DNA from: Peptoniphilus mikwangii
GTDB taxonomy: Bacteria > Bacillota > Clostridia > Tissierellales > Peptoniphilaceae
NCBI RefSeq assembly: GCF_000468535.1
Contig: NZ_AUQY01000002.1
Span: 471,888-535,887, forward strand
Direction: 5' to 3'
DNA: 64,000 nucleotides
Shown here in pieces: positions 57,260-64,000 of this stretch. The notes under the pieces are model-generated. The model saw nothing but the letters and a program-made list of their open reading frames with translations, did not search any database and was not told the origin of the DNA. Position 1 is the first letter of the stretch. The number at the start of each line of letters is the position of its first letter. The position numbers and the translations under genes were made by a program.

Positions 57260-58054
57260 TTACATTGTAAATTTTGCAATCTTTAAGTATGCTTCCTCAT
57301 CTTCTAAAATAACGCTCCACTTTCCATACTTACCTATCGTCTTTGCCATTTCCTCGAAATAGAACATCACAATTCCGATATCTATCAAACTTCTACTATC
57401 TTCGTCAGATTTAACCATATACACATAGACATCCGAATCTTTAACAACAAATCTCCATGGTTGAAAATTTTTATGGCTCGGTGCATATCTGACTGATGAA
57501 AATATTTCAAGTAATCCTCTGTTTTCAAGTTCCTCTATATCAATATTTTGTCCAATCTTATTAAAGAAAACTATCTCATCTATTTCATATCTTGCACTAA
57601 ATATTTCACGCTCATAAAATTTCTTTTCCTTTTCATATCCGAATGCAATTAAATAATCAATATACTCTCCTTCTGCTCCAAAGATAGATTTCATAGTATG
57701 ATTATCAACTTTATCAACAGTTATCCAGCAAGTATTAAGACCCATATCAATTAACTTGGTATTCAGTTTTTCAAGATAATATCCCGCATGTAGTAGCGTA
57801 GATCTGTGAGTGTCCCTCATTGTAAGAGCAATATAGTGAGGAGAATTTATCATAACTCCGCTATATCCCGCCTTACCTATTAATCCCTCGTAAATAATCT
57901 TCCCGTTTTCATATAACACAAAATCAACAGAAGCCTCTTCCTTTGTAATAACTTCCATATATTCTCTTATCTTTTCAAGCTCCGCACTTGATATAGCACT
58001 GTTTTTAAACTCTCTTACAGATTTTCTCTTTTGCAAAAAATTTGTCATCACCAT
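57260..58054 (-). CDS. Nitroreductase family protein
   Basis: A 264-residue flavoenzyme-like protein, of the type with two half-repeats. The N-terminal LQKRKSVREFKNSAIS is the FMN phosphate motif, ALTMRDTHRSTLLHAGYYLEKLNTKLIDMGLNTCWI is the dimer helix region, and the second half has RYAPSHKNFQPWRFVV. It matches putative TM1586-type nitroreductases and probably binds FMN and uses NAD(P)H; the substrate is unknown. The ATG at 58054 has GGGGG upstream. The gene stands alone. Confidence 0.85.
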   Translation of the reverse strand: MVMTNFLQKRKSVREFKNSAISSAELEKIREYMEVITKEEASVDFVLYENGKIIYEGLIGKAGYSGVMINSPHYIALTMRDTHRSTLLHAGYYLEKLNTKLIDMGLNTCWITVDKVDNHTMKSIFGAEGEYIDYLIAFGYEKEKKFYEREIFSARYEIDEIVFFNKIGQNIDIEELENRGLLEIFSSVRYAPSHKNFQPWRFVVKDSDVYVYMVKSDEDSRSLIDIGIVMFYFEEMAKTIGKYGKWSVILEDEEAYLKIAKFTM

Positions 58055-58278
58055 AAAAATTTACCCCCTACAAAAAATTAATCATAAAACTTCAATAAAT
58101 ACAGAATATAATTCTCCGATATATTCTAAAATTATTTTATAATAATCCATACCATATATTAATTATATAACAACGAATTACTTTTATAAAGTAGTTTATA
58201 AATTAATTAAAAATTATAAAGCTTATTGTAATTGAAAAATAACTTTTTACAATATAAAATAGTTATGGGGGTATAGAG

Positions 58279-60096
58279 ATGAAGCTTTCTGACGAACAAC
58301 TAAAAACAACATACCACATGGACGGACCCGCACTTGTACTTGCAGTTCCGGGAGCCGGAAAAACCACAATGCTCCTGTATAGAACAATGCAACTTATACA
58401 AAATGGAATAAACTCCGACAGAATACTTACAATAACTTTTTCAAAATCAGCATCTCTTGATATGAAAAGCAGATTTAAAAAACTCTTTCCAAACTTCAAA
58501 CGAGAGCTTAACTTTTCTACCATACATGCATTTTGCTATGGAATAATCCGTGAATACTCAAAACTTAGAGGAAAGACATACAGACTTATCGAAGAAAACT
58601 CAATATCAAAATTTGAATTGCTCAGCAAAATCTATTATGAGATAAATAAAAAAACAGTAACAGAAGAAAACCTTGAAGCAATAATAAATAAAATATCTTA
58701 CTTCAAAAACACTCTGCTAACCCCAAACGAAACTAACACCGATATTCCAAACTTTGTCAAACTATATAATTTTTACGAACAATATAAGCTTAAAAATGGA
58801 CTAATCGATTTTGATGATATGATTACAGAAGCACTGAAAATCTTAAAGACGGATGACTACATCAGAGCAAAATATAAAAATAAATTTGACTACTATCAAC
58901 TCGATGAAGGTCAAGATACATCATTTGCACAATTCGAACTTATAAAATATCTGTGTGCACCTAAAAACAACATATTTATAGTCGCAGATGACGACCAATC
59001 AATTTATGCATTTAGAGGTGCGGAACCGAACTATCTTTTAAATCTGAATAAAATCTATAAAAATTTAAAAACTTATTATTTACAAAACAACTTCAGATCA
59101 TCAAAAAATATAGTAAATACATCAAACCTGTTTATAAAAAACAATTTCAACAGATTTGACAAAAATATAATAACTCAAAACGATTATTTAGAACCTGTAA
59201 ATATTATAAAATTATCTACAAATGATGATGAATATAACTATATATATGATAAAATTACATCAGAGCCGTTAAAATCTTATGCAATAATATACAGAAACAA
59301 TTTGAGCAGCTTAGGACTCATAGAATTCTTGGAACGCAAAAATATAAGCTTTAATATCAAAGGAGCAAAGTTGAAATTCTTCAGCCACTTTGTAGTTAAG
59401 GACATACTTTTGATTTTAGAATTTTCAAATAACTTATCAGATATAGAAATATATTCAAAAATATATTATAAACTAAACGGCTATATATCTAAAAAACACA
59501 TAGATTATCTGAAAAAGAACGGTGGAAAAAATTTATTTAAAACTCTTTTAGACTATCCGTTACTTCCCGAATACTACAGGGAAAACATATTTAAACTTAT
59601 GTCGGAATTTAAAACCTTAAAAAACTTAGACTTTAAATATCAGATAGAATATATATTAAATGAACTCGGATATGACAACTATCTAAGAGAATATGCCAAA
59701 AAATTCGGATTCAGCTATGAATCACTGAGAGAATTCGCACACTACCTAAAATATATAGCGACATTTGAAAAAAATTTAGATACACTTCTTGCAAGATTAA
59801 AATATCTTGAACATATAACAAATACACCTAAAAATTCAAAATCAAACATCACAATTTCAACCATACATTCAATAAAAGGACTTGAATTTAATACAGTATT
59901 TGTAATAGACTTAGTAGAGGGAGTTCTTCCCTCAAATAAATCACACTTGGACGATATGCTGTTTGAAGAAGAACGAAGACTCTTTTATGTTGCAATGACA
60001 AGAGCAAAAAACAAATTATATTTAATATATCCAAAATATCACAACAACAACGAATGTGAAATAAGCAGCTTTTTAACAGAGCTTTCTAAACTATAG
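58279..60096 (+). CDS. UvrD/Rep-type superfamily 1 DNA helicase
   Basis: A 605-residue ATP-dependent 3'-5' helicase, shorter than PcrA (about 730). Motif I is AVPGAGKTTMLLYR (about 22-35), Ia TFSKSASLDM, II YQLDEGQDTSFAQ, III ADDDQSIYAFRGA, IV QNNFRSSKNIV, V STIHSIKGLEFNTVFV and VI FYVAMTRAKNKLYL. The C-terminal region after motif VI is very short. A G-rich ribosome site (GGGGGTATAGAG) precedes the ATG. mgtE begins 10 bases downstream, with its AGGAGG directly after the stop, so the two probably share a transcript. Confidence 0.92.
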   Translation: MKLSDEQLKTTYHMDGPALVLAVPGAGKTTMLLYRTMQLIQNGINSDRILTITFSKSASLDMKSRFKKLFPNFKRELNFSTIHAFCYGIIREYSKLRGKTYRLIEENSISKFELLSKIYYEINKKTVTEENLEAIINKISYFKNTLLTPNETNTDIPNFVKLYNFYEQYKLKNGLIDFDDMITEALKILKTDDYIRAKYKNKFDYYQLDEGQDTSFAQFELIKYLCAPKNNIFIVADDDQSIYAFRGAEPNYLLNLNKIYKNLKTYYLQNNFRSSKNIVNTSNLFIKNNFNRFDKNIITQNDYLEPVNIIKLSTNDDEYNYIYDKITSEPLKSYAIIYRNNLSSLGLIEFLERKNISFNIKGAKLKFFSHFVVKDILLILEFSNNLSDIEIYSKIYYKLNGYISKKHIDYLKKNGGKNLFKTLLDYPLLPEYYRENIFKLMSEFKTLKNLDFKYQIEYILNELGYDNYLREYAKKFGFSYESLREFAHYLKYIATFEKNLDTLLARLKYLEHITNTPKNSKSNITISTIHSIKGLEFNTVFVIDLVEGVLPSNKSHLDDMLFEEERRLFYVAMTRAKNKLYLIYPKYHNNNECEISSFLTELSKL

Positions 60097-60106
60097 GAGG
60101 TGACTT

Positions 60107-61540
60107 ATGGAATTTGAGCCTAAAAAAATGCCTGATACGGAAACAGAAGAAACTGACATCCAAAAAGAATATGAAACAGCACAAAAATATGAATTTGAAA
60201 CAGAAGGTATAGAAGAAAAACTCAAAGACATATTAAAAGATAATGACAAAGAAGCCGCAGAAGAACTGTGTCGTGATGTTCACTATGTAGACATAGCAAA
60301 CGGATTGGACGACCTGGACGAAGATGAACTTAAACAATTTATGTTTCTACTGCCGGAAGAAGACGTCGCCGGAATACTTGAAAGCGCATGGGAAGAATTG
60401 CAACAAAAAATTTGTTCATTCTATACAAACGATCAACTTATAGATATATTTTCCTATATGACAAATGCCGATGCCGCCGATTTGCTCGGTATACTCCCGA
60501 CATACAGACGTAAAGACATCTTGAGATTTATGAAAAAATCAGACTCAAACATCTTGAAGCTCATCTTATCATTTGATGAAGAATCCGCCGGCGGTATTAT
60601 GACCACAGAATTTATAGCACTGAAAGAAACCCTCACCGTACGAGAAGCAATAAATAAAATAAAACAGATAGCACCTGAAACAGAAATAATAGAATACCTT
60701 TTGATAACTGACAAGCTACACAGATTACAAGGCCTTGTAGACTTGAGAAAAATATTGGTGGCAAATGACAACACACTTTTAAAAGACCTGTTGGAAGAAT
60801 TTCCATTCTATGTATACGCAGATGACGACCAGGAACTTGCCGCAAATATAATTACAAAATACGACCTTACAATTTTGCCGGTAGTCAATAAAAACATGGC
60901 AATACTTGGAGTTATAACATCTGACGATATAATCTCGGTAATTGACCAAGAATACTCGGAAGACATACTTGCAATGAGCGGGGTAAGCAAAGACGAAGAA
61001 TTTGACTCCGGATTTTTCGAATCATTCAAAAACAGAATACCGTGGCTGATAATAAATATGTTTACCGCATTCTTGGCATCATCGGTAGTAGGTGCATTCT
61101 CAAGCACAATAGCAGCAGTAGTTGCACTATCCGCAGCAATGCCAATCGTAACCGGAATGGGAGGCAACGCGGGAACACAAACACTATCCATAGTCCTAAC
61201 CTCAATTGCAAGAGGTGAAATGAACCTGAAAGATGACTGGAAACTCATATTTAAAGAAATCGGACTCGGTCTGCTCGACGGAGCAATAATAGGAATAATA
61301 ACAGGAATAACACTTACAATTATGTATAAAAACATATTCTTGGGAGTGATAATGTTCTTTTCAATGATATTAAACATGATAGTTGCAGGAGTAACCGGAT
61401 TTTTAATACCGTTAATACTTGACAGAGCAAATATTGACCCGGCGGTATCATCATCAATAATACTGACAACCTTTACAGATACATGCGGTTTTTTCATATT
61501 CCTTGGACTTGCGACAGTATTTTTATCAAAACTACTATAA
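60107..61540 (+). CDS. mgtE: Magnesium transporter MgtE
   Basis: A 477-residue Mg2+ channel of the cytoplasmic membrane. The acidic N-domain (about 1-160) is followed by two CBS domains (about 160-290; AGGIMTTEFIALKETLTV, LTILPVVNKNMAILGVITSDDII). Five transmembrane helices then hold the pore motif around ITGMGGNAGTQTLSIVLTSIARGE and an Asp in SSIILTTFTDTCGFFIFLGLA. The N- and CBS domains gate by Mg2+ level in characterised homologues. The ATG at 60107 has AGGAGGTGAC upstream; it follows the helicase directly. Confidence 0.96.
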   Translation: MEFEPKKMPDTETEETDIQKEYETAQKYEFETEGIEEKLKDILKDNDKEAAEELCRDVHYVDIANGLDDLDEDELKQFMFLLPEEDVAGILESAWEELQQKICSFYTNDQLIDIFSYMTNADAADLLGILPTYRRKDILRFMKKSDSNILKLILSFDEESAGGIMTTEFIALKETLTVREAINKIKQIAPETEIIEYLLITDKLHRLQGLVDLRKILVANDNTLLKDLLEEFPFYVYADDDQELAANIITKYDLTILPVVNKNMAILGVITSDDIISVIDQEYSEDILAMSGVSKDEEFDSGFFESFKNRIPWLIINMFTAFLASSVVGAFSSTIAAVVALSAAMPIVTGMGGNAGTQTLSIVLTSIARGEMNLKDDWKLIFKEIGLGLLDGAIIGIITGITLTIMYKNIFLGVIMFFSMILNMIVAGVTGFLIPLILDRANIDPAVSSSIILTTFTDTCGFFIFLGLATVFLSKLL

Positions 61541-61567
61541 ATTCCCTTAACAAAATTAAGGGAATTT
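61539..61567. terminator. Bidirectional terminator
   Basis: AAATTCCCTTAA (61539-61550) and TTAAGGGAATTT (61556-61567) lie between convergent mgtE and GNAT genes. Confidence 0.9.
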
Positions 61568-62053
61568 TTATTTTAAAATCTTTTCAAAAGCAAGCCTTTC
61601 CTTCAATATATCCAAAATAATAACTCCGCAATACACATAGCCCATCTTCTTCAGAAAATTTTGCATCGGAATATTATCCCTGTGAGTATCAACCTTTAAA
61701 CTCTTCTTTCCACTTAAAATAGCAAACTTTTCAATCTCATCAAACAAAATCTTTGCATAACCCATTTGTCTTTTATCCTCGGACGTTGCAACCCTATGTA
61801 TCGCAAAATACGAATCATCAGAAATCCATTTTCCTTCATAAATGACATCATACTGTTTATCATGCTCCATTAAAACAGCAGTAGCAACTATACCCTCATC
61901 ATCAAGAACATAAATATCATCATTTAAATCAGCACTTGGCATCTCATCATTTTGCCACTGGTCAACCCCGAGAGTTCCAAGCAATTTCGACCCGTCGCCA
62001 TACATTTTATTTATAAAAACAATATCGTCATTATTAGCACGCCTAAAAATCAT
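61568..62053 (-). CDS. GNAT family N-acetyltransferase
   Basis: A 161-residue acetyl-CoA-dependent transferase. The region FAIHRVATSEDKRQMGYAKILFDEIEKFA carries the acetyl-CoA binding motif A (here RQMGYA in place of the usual Q/RxxGxG/A), and LKVDTHRDNIPMQNFLKKMGY is motif B. The substrate is unknown. The ATG at 62053 has GAGGTGATTTT upstream. It is monocistronic. Confidence 0.88.
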   Translation of the reverse strand: MIFRRANNDDIVFINKMYGDGSKLLGTLGVDQWQNDEMPSADLNDDIYVLDDEGIVATAVLMEHDKQYDVIYEGKWISDDSYFAIHRVATSEDKRQMGYAKILFDEIEKFAILSGKKSLKVDTHRDNIPMQNFLKKMGYVYCGVIILDILKERLAFEKILK

Positions 62054-62222
62054 AAAATCACCTCAACTCAATTTTAATATACAAAACCTTTTTTGTCATT
62101 ATATGAGATTTCTCCATTTCGGCTTCGCCTACAGTCGAAATGACAAAGGAAAAATACTAACGGGACTTCAATCAAAATGGCAAGGGAAAAAACAATATGT
62201 AAATAATAAAAGGCAAAAAGAA
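62054..62222. other. Intergenic region containing a repeat-like palindrome
   Basis: Between the GNAT start and the terminator of the surface-protein gene. It contains the palindromic element at 62093-62146 and otherwise AT-rich sequence with no gene. Confidence 0.5.
62093..62146. repeat. Short palindromic repeat-like element (candidate dispersed repeat)
   Basis: TTTGTCATT (62093-62101) and its exact complement AATGACAAA (62138-62146) bound a segment with an inner TTTCGGCTTCG...CGAAA pairing, giving a stem-loop of about 54 bases. The string 'ATTTCGGCTTCGCCTACAGTCGAAATGACA' resembles small dispersed repeats in several anaerobic Firmicutes. Only one copy is in the window. Confidence 0.5.
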
Positions 62223-62250
62223 AAACCCGAGAGATTTCTCTCTCAGGTTT
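62223..62250 (-). terminator. Terminator of the surface-protein gene
   Basis: On the minus strand AAACCTGAGAGA-GAAA-TCTCTCGGGTTT forms a 12-bp stem followed by TTTCTTTTT. Confidence 0.9.
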
Positions 62251-62269
62251 AATCTTTAATTTAAGCTAA

Positions 62270-64000
62270 TTAGTTAATTGCAGGTATTGCAGGAACATTA
62301 GTGCCAGCATCTACTAAAGCATCTCTTGCTATTATAGCATTCTTCATTCCTATCATTTTACCTTTTTCTTCTGATAGAAGTGATTTTTGTTTTGCATTAA
62401 ATCCGTTATATGCATTTATACATGGAATTAATGCATTAGCTGCAGCATCAAGGTCCGCTTGTTCTACCATCGCATTAATTTGTTCAACAGTCTTTAATCC
62501 CGTAAATCCTAATTTGAAAAATTCTACTGCTGCTAATTCAGCTAAAGGAGCAGCAAGTTGATTTCTAATAGCCTCTAATGCATCTTTGTACTCTTGAGGT
62601 AATTTTGCTTTTTCTTCTAATGTTAATTTAGCTATTTCTGCATCAATATCTTTAACCGCTTTGTCAGCAAGTGCTACATTTGTAACATCTACTTTATTTG
62701 GATTATATAGCTTATCAGCAGCGTCAATTAACTTTTTAACATGTTCTACTTTATCAACTACAGGGCATTCAACTCTTACTTCTACCCAGTTACCGTTCTT
62801 TAATACTTCAATATCATAGATTTCAAATTCTTTGTCATATCCGTTGAATGGTTTAACTTTGAATCTGATTGTATCTTTTTTATCCGCCTTAGCTTCTAAC
62901 CATAGTTTTAAGCTGTTTGCTTCTGTGTTATTTAATACGAAATATCCTAATTGGTTATATTGACTTGCAACATATAGGTTTCTGATTTCGCTTAAAATTA
63001 CTTTTTGATATTGTGCACCGTAATCTGTAAAGTCTTTAAGTGCTACTACTCCTGCTGATTGATTTGCTTGGTTTCCTTCAAGAATCTTTCTTAAAGATCC
63101 CTTAACTGTGAAACCGGCATTTGCAGGCATTACTGATACTACGTCTACTACATTAGTCTTATTAACGTCTTTGTTGTCTTTTGGAAGAACGTTATTTGTT
63201 AATGTATGGAATTGGATTAATGCTCCAACTTTTAATTGTCCTCTTAGGAATAGAGCGTAGTCTGTGTCTAATTGAAGAACTGCAGTTTCACCGAATTCTC
63301 CTCTAACAATTATATCTCTTCCTTGGATTCCGATTACTTCAACGATTGGGTATCTTCCAGTATTGCTGTGGTCTATTACCATTTCTGCTTCAAGACCGTA
63401 AGCATTGTTTACTGTATACTCTACTACGTCAAGTTTAGCTGAATCGTTATGAGTATTGAAGTTGAATGGGAAGTAATTTCTGTATGTTGTTACGTTATTT
63501 ACTACTACTTCTCCCTTTTCGTTTTCAAAAGTTATATCATACTTAGTTGTTGCTTCGTTCTTTACTCTTAGAAGTTGAGCGTTGTTGTTATCTCTTTGAA
63601 CTGCATTGAATACTACTACTGTAGCTTCGTTATAATCGTTTAATGCAGTGTTTGTTGATGTTTCATATGGTTTTCTTCCGCTATGATTTTCATATCCTGC
63701 ATATACATCAAGGAACCAGTTAGATGCTGTTGTGTTACCAAGAATTCTGATAGCTTCATCAACATTCTTAACTTCTGTTAATTGGTTTCTTAATACATCT
63801 GCTACGAAATATCTTGTAGTTGATGTTAATCTTAAGTCTAAGTTAAATGGAACTTTTTCATCTTTTGCAAAGTTAAAGTTGTTGTTGTATACTTCTTTAC
63901 CTGTTTCATTTTGTGGTTTTCTTGAAAGAGTACCTTTAGTAAAGCTTATAGACTTAGCATTTCCGTTATGATAGTTAATCTTTGCAGCTATTCCATATCC
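62270..64000 (-). CDS. Large surface/S-layer-type protein, C-terminal part (runs off window)
   Basis: The minus-strand frame is open from the right edge to the TAA at 62270, so 576 residues are visible and the true start lies beyond 64000; the internal ATG at 63382 is not a start. The visible part is rich in Asn, Thr and Val with beta-like segments (RYFVADVLRNQLTEVKNVDE, NWFLDVYAGYENHSGRKPYETS, EVIGIQGRDIIVRGEFGETAV). It ends in a charged helical region (VEHVKKLIDAADKLYN to ALVDAGTNVPAIPAIN). No SLH domain is in view; it may be N-terminal, as in the protein at 50211-52205. Secretion and cell-wall attachment are inferred. Confidence 0.7.
   Translation of the reverse strand, partial: GYGIAAKINYHNGNAKSISFTKGTLSRKPQNETGKEVYNNNFNFAKDEKVPFNLDLRLTSTTRYFVADVLRNQLTEVKNVDEAIRILGNTTASNWFLDVYAGYENHSGRKPYETSTNTALNDYNEATVVVFNAVQRDNNNAQLLRVKNEATTKYDITFENEKGEVVVNNVTTYRNYFPFNFNTHNDSAKLDVVEYTVNNAYGLEAEMVIDHSNTGRYPIVEVIGIQGRDIIVRGEFGETAVLQLDTDYALFLRGQLKVGALIQFHTLTNNVLPKDNKDVNKTNVVDVVSVMPANAGFTVKGSLRKILEGNQANQSAGVVALKDFTDYGAQYQKVILSEIRNLYVASQYNQLGYFVLNNTEANSLKLWLEAKADKKDTIRFKVKPFNGYDKEFEIYDIEVLKNGNWVEVRVECPVVDKVEHVKKLIDAADKLYNPNKVDVTNVALADKAVKDIDAEIAKLTLEEKAKLPQEYKDALEAIRNQLAAPLAELAAVEFFKLGFTGLKTVEQINAMVEQADLDAAANALIPCINAYNGFNAKQKSLLSEEKGKMIGMKNAIIARDALVDAGTNVPAIPAIN

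Noticed and set aside
58055..58278. Regulatory RNA between the nitroreductase and helicase genes
   Set aside because: A 224-base AT-rich divergent region with no stable stem or conserved motif visible.

Overview
The window is an AT-rich (very roughly 30% GC) stretch of a low-GC anaerobic Firmicutes chromosome. Gene content (T-box regulation of valS, DUF4364, YdjI-like SPFH protein, MutS2, a pheS-pheT-zapA-U32-mutS2 cluster, SLH-type surface proteins, a flavodiiron protein and an acyl-CoA dehydrogenase carrying a rubredoxin) fits the class Tissierellia / Peptoniphilaceae or a close clostridial relative. The genus is not fixed from sequence alone; the full 16S gene here would settle it.

Layout. 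1-1000: CPBP-type membrane protein (cut by the window edge), hypoxanthine phosphoribosyltransferase and an overlapping 48-codon membrane peptide. 1.3-10.2 kb: DUF4364 gene, then a minus-strand block of folC, valS (with a T-box leader and consensus promoter), oligoendopeptidase F, trpS and an MTA/SAH-deaminase-like amidohydrolase. 10.3-12.8 kb: rpsD, a DUF2007 protein and an M18 aminopeptidase. 13-16.5 kb: a two-gene redox operon, in which a three-module protein (acyl-CoA dehydrogenase + ETF-alpha FAD domain + rubredoxin) precedes a flavodiiron oxidase/reductase. 16.6-26.3 kb: aminoacyl-tRNA deacylase, an SPFH/zinc-ribbon pair, a YfcC-type permease, the tpr-map-MATE-ppiB operon and a YhcC-type radical SAM enzyme. 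26.4-28.7 kb: a Zn/Cd-type P1B ATPase.

29-35.1 kb: one complete rRNA operon on the minus strand, in the order 16S, tRNA-Ile, 23S, 5S and then ten tRNAs (Asn, Leu, fMet, Glu, Val, Asp, Thr, Tyr, Gly, Arg), with tandem promoters, a 16S processing stem and a terminator. 35.1-37 kb: a membrane protein/TPR pair. 37.1-39.3 kb: a secreted phosphodiester-glycosidase-domain protein. 39.4-49.9 kb: argS, then the pheS-pheT operon and zapA-U32-mutS2. 50.0 kb: monocistronic tRNA-Cys. 50.2-57.2 kb: an SLH surface protein, a precorrin-2-dehydrogenase-like protein with an acidic tail, an ABC-2 exporter pair and a zinc-ribbon membrane protein. 57.2-62.1 kb: nitroreductase, UvrD-like helicase, MgtE and a GNAT enzyme. 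62.1-64 kb: a dispersed-repeat-like palindrome and the C-terminal part of a large surface protein that runs off the right edge.

Most genes are ordinary housekeeping genes separated by clear hairpin terminators. The most interesting locus is the fused dehydrogenase/ETF-alpha/rubredoxin plus flavodiiron protein pair, which looks like a compact electron path from an acyl-CoA to O2 or NO. I saw no CRISPR array, prophage, transposase or integrase. Boundaries of rRNAs are approximate, and promoter and operator calls come from reading consensus motifs only.
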